A stretch of 64,000 bases of DNA from assembly GCA_964057225.1 (NCBI GenBank), contig OZ059894.1, forward strand, positions 4,030,001 through 4,094,000. Direction: 5' to 3'. The position numbers were made by a program, and so were the translations under genes. The notes beneath the pieces are model-generated. The model was given only the letters and a program-made list of their open reading frames with translations, was not told the DNA's origin and made no database searches. Shown here one piece after another: positions 38,959 through 53,699 of this stretch. Within the stretch, counting starts at the first letter, position 1, and every line of letters starts with the position of its first letter. The DNA is from Auanema rhodensis. Lineage: Eukaryota > Nematoda > Chromadorea > Rhabditida > Rhabditidae.

Positions 38959-41900
38959 GTCTTTGCCTTGAAAAAAGGAATCTAAAAACATCTACTTTTT
39001 GCTAAATTATTTTGAAATTTTTTGAAAAAATTTTTGTCAAAATGTTTTTGGAAGCAATGTTTAGTGTACATGGAAACTCAACATACACTAATGCATCATT
39101 TTTCAAACGATCATAACTAATTTTTGTATCAAGCGTTTTTTAATGTAGTATAGTGCATTCGATCCGGATTTTTAAGCTGCGTCGATCTGTGTTATCAGAT
39201 TTGCGTTAGCTTAAAAATGCACCGAGATATCAACTGATATAAGTTCACACTTATATCCTCGATTTTCAACCTGAAGAATTAATTTTTTCGTTGAATAACA
39301 TTGTCCATCGTCTTTGCCTCAAAAAATGGAATCTAAAAACATCTACTTTTTGCTAAATTATTTTGCAATTTTTCGAAAAAATTTTTGTCAAAATGTTTTT
39401 GGAAGCAATGTTGAGTGTACATGGAAACTCAACATACACTAATGCATCATTTTTCAAACGATCATAACTTATTTTTGTAACAAGCGTTTCTCAATGTAGT
39501 ATAGTGCATTCGATGCGGATTTTTAAGCTGCGTCGATCTGTGTTATCAGATTTGCGCTAGCTTAAAAATGCACCGAGATATCAACTGATATAAGTTCACA
39601 CTTATATCCTCGATTTTCAACCTGAAGAATTAATTTTTTCGTTGAATAACATTGTCCATCGTCTTTGCCTCAAAAAATGGAATCTAAAAACATCTACTTT
39701 TTGCTAAATTATTTTGAAATTTTTCGAAAAAATTTTTGTCAAAATGTTTTTGGAAGCAATGTTGAGTGTACATGGAAACTCAACATACACTAATGCATCA
39801 TTTTTCAAACGATCATAACTAATTTTTGTATTAAGCGTTCTTCAATGTAGTATAGTGCATTCGATCCGGATTTTTAAGCTGCGTCGATCTGTGTTATCAG
39901 ATTTGCGCTAGCTTAAAAATGCACCGAGATATCAACTGATATAAGTTCACACTTATATCCTCGATTTTCACCCTGAAGAATTAATTTTTTCGTTGAATAA
40001 CATTGTCCATCGTCTTTGCCTTGAAAAAAGGAATCTGAAAACATCTACTTTTTGCTAAATTATTTTGAAATTTTTCGAAAAAATTTTTGTCAAAATGTTT
40101 TTGGAAGCAATGTTGAGTGTACATGGAAACTCAACATACACTAATGCATCATTTTTCAAACGATCATAACTAATTTTTGTATTAAGCTTTTCTCAATGTA
40201 GTATAGTGCATTCGATGCGGATTTTTAAGCTGCGTCGATCTGTGTTATCAGATTTGCGCTAGCTTAAAAATGCACCGAGATATCAACTGATATAAGTTCA
40301 CACTTATATCCTCGATTTTCACCCTGAAGAATTAATTTTTTCGTTGAATAACATCGTCCATCGTCTTTGCCTTGAAAAATGGAATCTAAAAACATCTACT
40401 TTTTGCTAAATTATTTTGAAATTTTTCGAAAAAATTTTTGTCAAAATGTTTTTGGAAGCAATGTTGAGTGTACATGGAAACTCAACATACACTAATGCAT
40501 CATTTTTCAAACGATCATAACTAATTTTTGTATCAAGCGTTTCTTAATGTAGTATAGTGCATTCGATGCGGATTTTTAAGCTGCGTCGATCTGTGTTATC
40601 AGATTTGCGCTAGCTTAAAAATGCACCGAGATATCAACTGATATAAGTTCACACTTATATCCTCGATTTTCACCCTGAAGAATTAATTTTTTCGTTGAAT
40701 AACATCGTCCATCGTCTTTGCCTTGAAAAATTGAATCTAAAAACATCTACTTTTTGCTAAATTATTTTGAAATTTTTCGAAAAAATTTTTGTCAAAATGT
40801 TTTTGGAAGCAATGTTGAGTGTACATGGAAACTCAACATACACTAATGCATCATTTTTCAAACGATCATAACTAATTTTTGTATCAAGCGTTTCTTAATG
40901 TAGTATAGTGCATTCGATGCGGATTTTTAAGCTGCGTCGATCTGTGTTATCAGATTTGCGCTAGCTTAAAAATGCACCGAGATATCAACTGATATAAGTT
41001 CACACTTATATCCTCGATTTTCACCCTGAAGAATTAATTTTTTCGTTGAATAACATTGTCCATCGTCTTTGCCTTAAAAAAAGGAATCTAAAAACATCTA
41101 CTTTTTGCTAAATTATTTTGAAATTTTTCGAAAAAATTTTTGTCAAAATGTTTTTGGAAGCAATGTTTAGTGTACATGGAAACTCAACATACACTAATGC
41201 ATCATTTTTCAAACGATCATAACTAATTTTTGTATCAAGCGTTTTTTAATGTAGTATAGTGCATTCGATCCGGATTTTTAAGCTGCGTCGATCTGTGTTA
41301 TCAGATTTGCGCTAGCTTAAAAATGCACCGAGATATCAACTGATATAAGTTCACACTTATATCCTCGATTTTCACCCTGAAGAATTAATTTTTTCGTTGA
41401 ATAACATTGTCCATCGTCTTTGCCTTGAAAAATGGAATCTAAAAACATCTACTTTTTGCTAAATTATTTTGCAATTTTTCGAAAAAATTTTTGTCAAAAT
41501 GTTTTTGGAAGCAATGTTGAGTGTACATGGAAACTCAACATACACTAATGCATCATTTTTCAAACGATCATAACTTATTTTTGTAACAAGCGTTTCTCAA
41601 TGTAGTATAGTGCATTCGATGCGGATTTTTAAGCTGCGTCGATCTGTGTTATCAGATTTGCGCTAGCTTAAAAATGCACCGAGATATCAACTGATATAAG
41701 TTCACACTTATATCCTCGATTTTCACCCTGAAGAATTAATTTTTTCGTTGAATAACATTGTCCATCGTCTTCGCCTTGAAAAATGGAATCTAAAAACATC
41801 TACTTTTTGCTAAATTATTTTGAAATTTTTCGAAAAAATTTTTGTCAAAATGTTTTTGGAAGCAATGTTGAGTGTACATGGAAACTCAACATACACTAAT

Positions 41901-42468
41901 GCATCATTTTTCAAACGATCATAACTAATTTTTGTATCAAGCGTTTCTTAATGTAGTATAGTGCATTCGATGCGGATTTTTAAGCTGCGTCGATCTGTGT
42001 TATCAGATTTGCGCTAGCTTAAAAATGCACCGAGATATCAACTGATATAAGTTCACACTTATATCCTCGATTTTCACCCTGAAGAATTAATTTTTTCGTT
42101 GAATAACATCGTCCATCGTCTTTGCCTTGAAAAATGGAATCTAAAAACATCTACTTTTTGCTAAATTATTTTGAAATTTTTCGAAAAAATTTTTGTCAAA
42201 ATGTTTTTGGAAGCAATGTTGAGTGTACATGGAAACTCAACATACACTAATGCATCATTTTTCAAACGATCATAACTAATTTTTGTATCAAGCGTTTCTT
42301 AATGTAGTATAGTGCATTCGATGCGGATTTTTAAGCTGCGTCGATCTGTGTTATCAGATTTGCGCTAGCTTAAAAATGCACCGAGATATCAACTGATATA
42401 AGTTCACACTTATATCCTCGATTTTCTACCTGAAGAATTAATTTTTTCGTTGAATAACATTGTCCATC
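38959..42468. repeat. Transition block into the right-hand families (10 monomers)
   Basis: The block introduces markers typical of the right half: ttttgcaatt (39310, 41416), ttcaacctg (38959, 39310), aatctgaaaa with aagctttt (40012), acatcgtcc (end of 40012, 40363 and 41767) and ttctacctg (end of 42118). Private variants are gcgttagc in 38959, gcctcaaaaaatgg in 39310 and 39661, aaattgaatc in 40714 and gtcttcgcc at 41767. The monomer at 38959 joins a gtttagt body to the ttttttgaaaaa and ttcaacctg marks of the 35800 monomer, so it is probably recombinant. Confidence 0.65.
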
Positions 42469-45400
42469 GTCTTTGCCTTGAAAAATGGAATCTAAAAACA
42501 TCTACTTTTTGCTAAATTATTTTGAAATTTTTCGAAAAAATTTTTGTCAAAATGTTTTTGGAAGCAATGTTGAGTGTACATGGAAACTCAACATACACTA
42601 ATGCATCATTTTTCAAACGATCATAACTAATTTTTGTATTAAGCGTTTCTCAATGTAGTATAGTGCATTCGATGCGGATTTTTAAGCTGCGTCGATCTGT
42701 GTTATCAGATTTGCGCTAGCTTAAAAATGCACCGAGATATCAACTGATATAAGTTCACACTTATATCCTCGATTTTCACCCTGAAGAATTAATTTTTTCG
42801 TTGAATAACATTGTCCATCGTCTTTGCCTTGAAAAAAGGAATCTAAAAACATCTACTTTTTGCTAAATTATTTTGAAATTTTTCGAAAAAATTTTTGTCA
42901 AAATGTTTTTGGAAGCAATGTTTAGTGTACATGGAAACTCAACATACACTAATGCATCATTTTTCAAACGATCATAACTAATTTTTGTATCAAGCGTTTT
43001 TTAATGTAGTATAGTGCATTCGATCCGGATTTTTAAGCTGCGTCGATCTGTGTTATCAGATTTGCGCTAGCTTAAAAATGCACCGAGATATCAACTGATA
43101 TAAGTTCACACTTATATCCTCGATTTTCACCCTGAAGAATTAATTTTTTCGTTGAATAACATTGTCCATCGTCTTTGCCTTGAAAAATGGAATCTAAAAA
43201 CATCTACTTTTTGCTAAATTATTTTGAAATTTTTCGAAAAAATTTTTGTCAAAATGTTTTTGGAAGCAATGTTGAGTGTACATGGAAACTCAACATACAC
43301 TAATGCATCATTTTTCAAACGATCATAACTAATTTTTGTATCAAGCGTTTCTTAATGTAGTATAGTGCATTCGATGCGGATTTTTAAGCTGCGTCGATCT
43401 GTGTTATCAGATTTGCGCTAGCTTAAAAATGCACCGAGATATCAACTGATATAAGTTCACACTTATATCCTCGATTTTCTACCTGAAGAATTAATTTTTT
43501 CGTTGAATAACATTGTCCATCGTCTTTGCCTTGAAAAATGGAATCTAAAAACATCTACTTTTTGCTAAATTATTTTGAAATTTTTCGAAAAAATTTTTGT
43601 CAAAATGTTTTTGGAAGCAATGTTGAGTGTACATGGAAACTCAACATACACTAATGCATCATTTTTCAAACGATCATAACTTATTTTTGTAACAAGCGTT
43701 TCTCAATGTAGTATAGTGCATTCGATGCGGATTTTTAAGCTGCGTCGATCTGTGTTATCAGATTTGCGCTAGCTTAAAAATGCACCGAGATATCAACTGA
43801 TATAAGTTCACACTTATATCCTCGATTTTCACCCTGAAGAATTAATTTTTTCGTTGAATAACATTGTCCATCGTCTTTGCCTTGAAAAAAGGAATCTAAA
43901 AACATCTACTTTTTGCTAAATTATTTTGAAATTTTTCGAAAAAATTTTTGTCAAAATGTTTTTGGAAGCAATGTTTAGTGTACATGGAAACTCAACATAC
44001 ACTAATGCATCATTTTTCAAACGATCATAACTAATTTTTGTATCAAGCGTTTCTTAATGTAGTATAGTGCATTCGATGCGGATTTTTAAGCTGCGTCGAT
44101 CTGTGTTATCAGATTTGCGCTAGCTTAAAAATGCACCGAGATATCAACTGATATAAGTTCACACTTATATCCTCGATTTTCTACCTGAAGAATTAATTTT
44201 TTCGTTGAATAACATTGTCCATCGTCTTTGCCTTGAAAAATGGAATCTAAAAACATCTACTTTTTGCTAAATTATTTTGAAATTTTTCGAAAAAATTTTT
44301 GTCAAAATGTTTTTGGAAGCAATGTTGAGTGTACATGGAAACTCAACATACACTAATGCATCATTTTTCAAACGATCATAACTAATTTTTGTATTAAGCG
44401 TTTCTCAATGTAGTATAGTGCATTCGATGCGGATTTTTAAGCTGCGTCGATCTGTGTTATCAGATTTGCGCTAGCTTAAAAATGCACCGAGATATCAACT
44501 GATATAAGTTCACACTTATATCCTCGATTTTCACCCTGAAGAATTAATTTTTTCGTTGAATAACATTGTCCATCGTCTTTGCCTTGAAAAAAGGAATCTA
44601 AAAACATCTACTTTTTGCTAAATTATTTTGAAATTTTTCGAAAAAATTTTTGTCAAAATGTTTTTGGAAGCAATGTTTAGTGTACATGGAAACTCAACAT
44701 ACACTAATGCATCATTTTTCAAACGATCATAACTAATTTTTGTATCAAGCGTTTTTTAATGTAGTATAGTGCATTCGATCCGGATTTTTAAGCTGCGTCG
44801 ATCTGTGTTATCAGATTTGCGCTAGCTTAAAAATGCACCGAGATATCAACTGATATAAGTTCACACTTATATCCTCGATTTTCACCCTGAAGAATTAATT
44901 TTTTCGTTGAATAACATTGTCCATCGTCTTTGCCTTGAAAAATGGAATCTAAAAACATCTACTTTTTGCTAAATTATTTTGAAATTTTTCGAAAAAATTT
45001 TTGTCAAAATGTTTTTGGAAGCAATGTTGAGTGTACATGGAAACTCAACATACACTAATGCATCATTTTTCAAACGATCATAACTAATTTTTGTATCAAG
45101 CGTTTCTTAATGTAGTATAGTGCATTCGATGCGGATTTTTAAGCTGCGTCGATCTGTGTTATCAGATTTGCGCTAGCTTAAAAATGCACCGAGATATCAA
45201 CTGATATAAGTTCACACTTATATCCTCGATTTTCTACCTGAAGAATTAATTTTTTCGTTGAATAACATTGTCCATCGTCTTTGCCTTGAAAAATGGAATC
45301 TAAAAACATCTACTTTTTGCTAAATTATTTTGAAATTTTTCGAAAAAATTTTTGTCAAAATGTTTTTGGAAGCAATGTTGAGTGTACATGGAAACTCAAC

Positions 45401-45978
45401 ATACACTAATGCATCATTTTTCAAACGATCATAACTTATTTTTGTAACAAGCGTTTCTCAATGTAGTATAGTGCATTCGATGCGGATTTTTAAGCTGCGT
45501 CGATCTGTGTTATCAGATTTGCGCTAGCTTAAAAATGCACCGAGATATCAACTGATATAAGTTCACACTTATATCCTCGATTTTCACCCTGAAGAATTAA
45601 TTTTTTCGTTGAATAACATTGTCCATCGTCTTTGCCTTGAAAAAAGGAATCTAAAAACATCTACTTTTTGCTAAATTATTTTGAAATTTTTCGAAAAAAT
45701 TTTTGTCAAAATGTTTTTGGAAGCAATGTTTAGTGTACATGGAAACTCAACATACACTAATGCATCATTTTTCAAACGATCATAACTAATTTTTGTATCA
45801 AGCGTTTTTTAATGTAGTATAGTGCATTCGATCCGGATTTTTAAGCTGCGTCGATCTGTGTTATCAGATTTGCGCTAGCTTAAAAATGCACCGAGATATC
45901 AACTGATATAAGTTCACACTTATATCCTCGATTTTCACCCTGAAGAATTAATTTTTTCGTTGAATAACATTGTCCATC
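42469..45978. repeat. Tandem pair of five-monomer units, right-hand type (1755 bp each)
   Basis: Units start at 42469 and 44224. The order is tattaag/tttctc; gtttagt with tttttta and tccgg; tatcaag/tgcgg ending ttctacctg; taacaag; gtttagt. The fifth monomer differs between copies. At 43873 it is a hybrid, gtttagt in front but tatcaag/tttctt, tgcgg and ttctacctg behind; at 45628 it is a plain gtttagt/tttttta/tccgg monomer. The composition differs from the 15440 pentamer even though the length is the same. Confidence 0.75.
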
Positions 45979-47031
45979 GTCTTTGCCTTGAAAAATGGAA
46001 TCTAAAAACATCTACTTTTTGCTAAATTATTTTGCAATTTTTCGAAAAAATTTTTGTCAAAATGTTTTTGGAAGCAATGTTGAGTGTACATGGAAACTCA
46101 ACATACACTAATGCATCATTTTTCAAACGATCATAACTTATTTTTGTAACAAGCGTTTCTCAATGTAGTATAGTGCATTCGATGCGGATTTTTAAGCTGC
46201 GTCGATCTGTGTTATCAGATTTGCGCTAGCTTAAAAATGCACCGAGATATCAACTGATATAAGTTCACACTTATATCCTCGATTTTCAACCTGAAGAATT
46301 AATTTTTTCGTTGAATAACATTGTCCATCGTCTTTGCCTTAAAAAATGGAATCTAAAAACATCTACTTTTTGCTAAATTATTTTGAAATTTTTCGAAAAA
46401 ATTTTTGTCAAAATGTTTTTGGAAGCAATGTTGAGTGTACATGGAAACTCAACATACACTAATGCATCATTTTTCAAACGATCATAACTAATTTTTGTAT
46501 TAAGCGTTCTTCAATGTAGTATAGTGCATTCGATCCGGATTTTTAAGCTGCGTCGATCTGTGTTATCAGATTTGCGCTAGCTTAAAAATGCACCGAGATA
46601 TCAACTGATATAAGTTCACACTTATATCCTCGATTTTCACCCTGAAGAATTAATTTTTTCGTTGAATAACATTGTCCATCGTCTTTGCCTTGAAAAAAGG
46701 AATCTGAAAACATCTACTTTTTGCTAAATTATTTTGAAATTTTTCGAAAAAATTTTTGTCAAAATGTTTTTGGAAGCAATGTTGAGTGTACATGGAAACT
46801 CAACATACACTAATGCATCATTTTTCAAACGATCATAACTAATTTTTGTATTAAGCTTTTCTCAATGTAGTATAGTGCATTCGATGCGGATTTTTAAGCT
46901 GCGTCGATCTGTGTTATCAGATTTGCGCTAGCTTAAAAATGCACCGAGATATCAACTGATATAAGTTCACACTTATATCCTCGATTTTCACCCTGAAGAA
47001 TTAATTTTTTCGTTGAATAACATCGTCCATC
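44224..47031. repeat. Eight-monomer block, copy 1
   Basis: Eight monomers in the order tttctc; gtttagt; ttctacctg; taacaag; gtttagt; ttttgcaatt with taacaag and ttcaacctg; ccttaaaaaatgg/ttcttc/tccgg; aatctgaaaa/aagctttt. The same order recurs at 50893-53699, displaced by 6669 bp (19 monomers). The first five also belong to the pentamer pair described above. Confidence 0.75.
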
Positions 47032-48084
47032 GTCTTTGCCTTGAAAAATGGAATCTAAAAACATCTACTTTTTGCTAAATTATTTTGAAATTTTTCGAAA
47101 AAATTTTTGTCAAAATGTTTTTGGAAGCAATGTTGAGTGTACATGGAAACTCAACATACACTAATGCATCATTTTTCAAACGATCATAACTAATTTTTGT
47201 ATCAAGCGTTTCTTAATGTAGTATAGTGCATTCGATGCGGATTTTTAAGCTGCGTCGATCTGTGTTATCAGATTTGCGCTAGCTTAAAAATGCACCGAGA
47301 TATCAACTGATATAAGTTCACACTTATATCCTCGATTTTCTACCTGAAGAATTAATTTTTTCGTTGAATAACATTGTCCATCGTCTTTGCCTTAAAAAAT
47401 GGAATCTAAAAACATCTACTTTTTGCTAAATTATTTTGAAATTTTTCGAAAAAATTTTTGTCAAAATGTTTTTGGAAGCAATGTTGAGTGTACATGGAAA
47501 CTCAACATACACTAATGCATCATTTTTCAAACGATCATAACTAATTTTTGTATTAAGCTTTTCTCAATGTAGTATAGTGCATTCGATCCGGATTTTTAAG
47601 CTGCGTCGATCTGTGTTATCAGATTTGCGCTAGCTTAAAAATGCACCGAGATATCAACTGATATAAGTTCACACTTATATCCTCGATTTTCACCCTGAAG
47701 AATTAATTTTTTCGTTGAATAACATCGTCCATCGTCTTTGCCTTGAAAAATGGAATCTAAAAACATCTACTTTTTGCTAAATTATTTTGAAATTTTTCGA
47801 AAAAATTTTTGTCAAAATGTTTTTGGAAGCAATGTTGAGTGTACATGGAAACTCAACATACACTAATGCATCATTTTTCAAACGATCATAACTAATTTTT
47901 GTATCAAGCGTTTCTTAATGTAGTATAGTGCATTCGATGCGGATTTTTAAGCTGCGTCGATCTGTGTTATCAGATTTGCGCTAGCTTAAAAATGCACCGA
48001 GATATCAACTGATATAAGTTCACACTTATATCCTCGATTTTCTACCTGAAGAATTAATTTTTTCGTTGAATAACATTGTCCATC
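47032..48084. repeat. Three monomers linking blocks
   Basis: Monomers at 47032 and 47734 are the same type (tatcaag, tgcgg, ttctacctg) and flank a ccttaaaaaatgg/aagctttt/tccgg monomer at 47383 that ends in acatcgtcc. The acatcgtcc ending on a tccgg monomer is unusual and looks like a fusion of the two aagctttt types found in the neighbouring trimers. Confidence 0.6.
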
Positions 48085-50892
48085 GTCTTTGCCTTAAAAA
48101 ATGGAATCTAAAAACATCTACTTTTTGCTAAATTATTTTGAAATTTTTCGAAAAAATTTTTGTCAAAATGTTTTTGGAAGCAATGTTGAGTGTACATGGA
48201 AACTCAACATACACTAATGCATCATTTTTCAAACGATCATAACTAATTTTTGTATTAAGCTTTTCTCAATGTAGTATAGTGCATCCGATCCGGATTTTTA
48301 AGCTGCGTCGATCTGTGTTATCAGATTTGCGCTAGCTTAAAAATGCACCGAGATATCAACTGATATAAGTTCACACTTATATCCTCGATTTTCACCCTGA
48401 AGAATTAATTTTTTCGTTGAATAACATTGTCCATCGTCTTTGCCTTGAAAAAAGGAATCTGAAAACATCTACTTTTTGCTAAATTATTTTGAAATTTTTC
48501 GAAAAAATTTTTGTCAAAATGTTTTTGGAAGCAATGTTGAGTGTACATGGAAACTCAACATACACTAATGCATCATTTTTCAAACGATCATAACTAATTT
48601 TTGTATTAAGCTTTTCTCAATGTAGTATAGTGCATTCGATGCGGATTTTTAAGCTGCGTCGATCTGTGTTATCAGATTTGCGCTAGCTTAAAAATGCACC
48701 GAGATATCAACTGATATAAGTTCACACTTATATCCTCGATTTTCACCCTGAAGAATTAATTTTTTCGTTGAATAACATCGTCCATCGTCTTTGCCTTGAA
48801 AAATGGAATCTAAAAACATCTACTTTTTGCTAAATTATTTTGAAATTTTTCGAAAAAATTTTTGTCAAAATGTTTTTGGAAGCAATGTTGAGTGTACATG
48901 GAAACTCAACATACACTAATGCATCATTTTTCAAACGATCATAACTAATTTTTGTATCAAGCGTTTCTTAATGTAGTATAGTGCATTCGATGCAGATTTT
49001 TAAGCTGCGTCGATCTGTGTTATCAGATTTGCGCTAGCTTAAAAATGCACCGAGATATCAACTGATATAAGTTCACACTTATATCCTCGATTTTCTACCT
49101 GAAGAATTAATTTTTTCGTTGAATAACATTGTCCATCGTCTTTGCCTTAAAAAATGGAATCTAAAAACATCTACTTTTTGCTAAATTATTTTGAAATTTT
49201 TCGAAAAAATTTTTGTCAAAATGTTTTTGGAAGCAATGTTGAGTGTACATGGAAACTCAACATACACTAATGCATCATTTTTCAAACGATCATAACTAAT
49301 TTTTGTATTAAGCTTTTCTCAATGTAGTATAGTGCATTCGATCCGGATTTTTAAGCTGCGTCGATCTGTGTTATCAGATTTGCGCTAGCTTAAAAATGCA
49401 CCGAGATATCAACTGATATAAGTTCACACTTATATCCTCGATTTTCACCCTGAAGAATTAATTTTTTCGTTGAATAACATTGTCCATCGTCTTTGCCTTG
49501 AAAAAAGGAATCTGAAAACATCTACTTTTTGCTAAATTATTTTGAAATTTTTCGAAAAAATTTTTGTCAAAATGTTTTTGGAAGCAATGTTGAGTGTACA
49601 TGGAAACTCAACATACACTAATGCATCATTTTTCAAACGATCATAACTAATTTTTGTATTAAGCTTTTCTCAATGTAGTATAGTGCATTCGATGCGGATT
49701 TTTAAGCTGCGTCGATCTGTGTTATCAGATTTGCGCTAGCTTAAAAATGCACCGAGATATCAACTGATATAAGTTCACACTTATATCCTCGATTTTCACC
49801 CTGAAGAATTAATTTTTTCGTTGAATAACATCGTCCATCGTCTTTGCCTTGAAAAATGGAATCTAAAAACATCTACTTTTTGCTAAATTATTTTGAAATT
49901 TTTCGAAAAAATTTTTGTCAAAATGTTTTTGGAAGCAATGTTGAGTGTACATGGAAACTCAACATACACTAATGCATCATTTTTCAAACGATCATAACTA
50001 ATTTTTGTATTAAGCGTTTCTCAATGTAGTATAGTGCATTCGATGCGGATTTTTAAGCTGCGTCGATCTGTGTTATCAGATTTGCGCTAGCTTAAAAATG
50101 CACCGAGATATCAACTGATATAAGTTCACACTTATATCCTCGATTTTCACCCTGAAGAATTAATTTTTTCGTTGAATAACATCGTCCATCGTCTTTGCCT
50201 TGAAAAATGGAATCTAAAAACATCTACTTTTTGCTAAATTATTTTGAAATTTTTCGAAAAAATTTTTGTCAAAATGTTTTTGGAAGCAATGTTGAGTGTA
50301 CATGGAAACTCAACATACACTAATGCATCATTTTTCAAACGATCATAACTAATTTTTGTATTAAGCGTTTCTCAATGTAGTATAGTGCATTCGATGCGGA
50401 TTTTTAAGCTGCGTCGATCTGTGTTATCAGATTTGCGCTAGCTTAAAAATGCACCGAGATATCAACTGATATAAGTTCACACTTATATCCTCGATTTTCA
50501 CCCTGAAGAATTAATTTTTTCGTTGAATAACATTGTCCATCGTCTTTGCCTTGAAAAATGAAATCTAAAAACATCTACTTTTTGCTAAATTATTTTGAAA
50601 TTTTTCGAAAAAATTTTTGTCAAAATGTTTTTGGAAGCAATGTTGAGTGTACATGGAAACTCAACATACACTAATGCATCATTTTTCAAACGATCATAAC
50701 TAATTTTTGTATCAAGCGTTTCTTAATGTAGTATAGTGCATTCGATGCGGATTTTTAAGCTGCGTCGATCTGTGTTATCAGATTTGCGCTAGCTTAAAAA
50801 TGCACCGAGATATCAACTGATATAAGTTCACACTTATATCCTCGATTTTCTACCTGAAGAATTAATTTTTTCGTTGAATAACATTGTCCATC
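48085..50892. repeat. Trimer-based eight-monomer block, copy 1
   Basis: Two three-monomer units (1053 bp) start at 48085 and 49138. The order is ccttaaaaaatgg/aagctttt/tccgg; aatctgaaaa/aagctttt/tgcgg with acatcgtcc; then an aatgg monomer (tatcaag with tgcagat and ttctacctg at 48787; tattaag/tttctc at 49840). A tttctc monomer (50191) and an aaatgaaatc monomer (50542) follow. The block recurs at 56859-59666, displaced by 8774 bp. A private change, gcatccgatcc, marks the first monomer. Confidence 0.75.
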
Positions 50893-53699
50893 GTCTTTGC
50901 CTTGAAAAATGGAATCTAAAAACATCTACTTTTTGCTAAATTATTTTGAAATTTTTCGAAAAAATTTTTGTCAAAATGTTTTTGGAAGCAATGTTGAGTG
51001 TACATGGAAACTCAACATACACTAATGCATCATTTTTCAAACGATCATAACTAATTTTTGTATTAAGCGTTTCTCAATGTAGTATAGTGCATTCGATGCG
51101 GATTTTTAAGCTGCGTCGATCTGTGTTATCAGATTTGCGCTAGCTTAAAAATGCACCGAGATATCAACTGATATAAGTTCACACTTATATCCTCGATTTT
51201 CACCCTGAAGAATTAATTTTTTCGTTGAATAACATTGTCCATCGTCTTTGCCTTGAAAAAAGGAATCTAAAAAATCTACTTTTTGCTAAATTATTTTGAA
51301 ATTTTTCGAAAAAATTTTTGTCAAAATGTTTTTGGAAGCAATGTTTAGTGTACATGGAAACTCAACATACACTAATGCATCATTTTTCAAACGATCATAA
51401 CTAATTTTTGTATCAAGCGTTTTTTAATGTAGTATAGTGCATTCGATCCGGATTTTTAAGCTGCGTCGATCTGTGTTATCAGATTTGCGCTAGCTTAAAA
51501 ATGCACCGAGATATCAACTGATATAAGTTCACACTTATATCCTCGATTTTCACCCTGAAGAATTAATTTTTTCGTTGAATAACATTGTCCATCGTCTTTG
51601 CCTTGAAAAATGGAATCTAAAAACATCTACTTTTTGCTAAATTATTTTGAAATTTTTCGAAAAAATTTTTGTCAAAATGTTTTTGGAAGCAATGTTGAGT
51701 GTACATGGAAACTCAACATACACTAATGCATCATTTTTCAAACGATCATAACTAATTTTTGTATCAAGCGTTTCTTAATGTAGTATAGTGCATTCGATGC
51801 GGATTTTTAAGCTGCGTCGATCTGTGTTATCAGATTTGCGCTAGCTTAAAAATGCACCGAGATATCAACTGATATAAGTTCACACTTATATCCTCGATTT
51901 TCTACCTGAAGAATTAATTTTTTCGTTGAATAACATTGTCCATCGTCTTTGCCTTGAAAAATGGAATCTAAAAACATCTACTTTTTGCTAAATTATTTTG
52001 AAATTTTTCGAAAAAATTTTTGTCAAAATGTTTTTGGAAGCAATGTTGAGTGTACATGGAAACTCAACATACACTAATGCATCATTTTTCAAACGATCAT
52101 AACTTATTTTTGTAACAAGCGTTTCTCAATGTAGTATAGTGCATTCGATGCGGATTTTTAAGCTGCGTCGATCTGTGTTATCAGATTTGCGCTAGCTTAA
52201 AAATGCACCGAGATATCAACTGATATAAGTTCACACTTATATCCTCGATTTTCACCCTGAAGAATTAATTTTTTCGTTGAATAACATTGTCCATCGTCTT
52301 TGCCTTGAAAAAAGGAATCTAAAAACATCTACTTTTTGCTAAATTATTTTGAAATTTTTCGAAAAAATTTTTGTCAAAATGTTTTTGGAAGCAATGTTTA
52401 GTGTACATGGAAACTCAACATACACTAATGCATCATTTTTCAAACGATCATAACTAATTTTTGTATCAAGCGTTTTTTAATGTAGTATAGTGCATTCGAT
52501 CCGGATTTTTAAGCTGCGTCGATCTGTGTTATCAGATTTGCGCTAGCTTAAAAATGCACCGAGATATCAACTGATATAAGTTCACACTTATATCCTCGAT
52601 TTTCACCCTGAAGAATTAATTTTTTCGTTGAATAACATTGTCCATCGTCTTTGCCTTGAAAAATGGAATCTAAAAACATCTACTTTTTGCTAAATTATTT
52701 TGCAATTTTTCGAAAAAATTTTTGTCAAAATGTTTTTGGAAGCAATGTTGAGTGTACATGGAAACTCAACATACACTAATGCATCATTTTTCAAACGATC
52801 ATAACTTATTTTTGTAACAAGCGTTTCTCAATGTAGTATAGTGCATTCGATGCGGATTTTTAAGCTGCGTCGATCTGTGTTATCAGATTTGCGCTAGCTC
52901 AAAAATGCACCGAGATATCAACTGATATAAGTTCACACTTATATCCTCGATTTTCAACCTGAAGAATTAATTTTTTCGTTGAATAACATTGTCCATCGTC
53001 TTTGCCTTAAAAAATGGAATCTAAAAACATCTACTTTTTGCTAAATTATTTTGAAATTTTTCGAAAAAATTTTTGTCAAAATGTTTTTGGAAGCAATGTT
53101 GAGTGTACATGGAAACTCAACATACACTAATGCATCATTTTTCAAACGATCATAACTAATTTTTGTATTAAGCGTTCTTCAATGTAGTATAGTGCATTCG
53201 ATCCGGATTTTTAAGCTGCGTCGATCTGTGTTATCAGATTTGCGCTAGCTTAAAAATGCACCGAGATATCAACTGATATAAGTTCACACTTATATCCTCG
53301 ATTTTCACCCTGAAGAATTAATTTTTTCGTTGAATAACATTGTCCATCGTCTTTGCCTTGAAAAAAGGAATCTGAAAACATCTACTTTTTGCTAAATTAT
53401 TTTGAAATTTTTCGAAAAAATTTTTGTCAAAATGTTTTTGGAAGCAATGTTGAGTGTACATGGAAACTCAACATACACTAATGCATCATTTTTCAAACGA
53501 TCATAACTAATTTTTGTATTAAGCTTTTCTCAATGTAGTATAGTGCATTCGATGCGGATTTTTAAGCTGCGTCGATCTGTGTTATCAGATTTGCGCTAGC
53601 TTAAAAATGCACCGAGATATCAACTGATATAAGTTCACACTTATATCCTCGATTTTCACCCTGAAGAATTAATTTTTTCGTTGAATAACATTGTCCATC
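50893..53699. repeat. Eight-monomer block, copy 2
   Basis: It repeats the order of 44224-47031. Its second monomer carries a one-base deletion. Its sixth has agctcaaaaat in the dyad arm, not seen in the first copy but shared with the monomer at 53700. Its eighth ends in acattgtcc instead of acatcgtcc. Confidence 0.75.
51244..51593. repeat. 350-bp monomer with 1-bp deletion
   Basis: Near 51272 the usual ctaaaaacatct reads ctaaaaaatct, so one C is missing. This single base explains why the 25-monomer displacement between the two trimer blocks is 8774 rather than 8775 bp. Confidence 0.85.
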
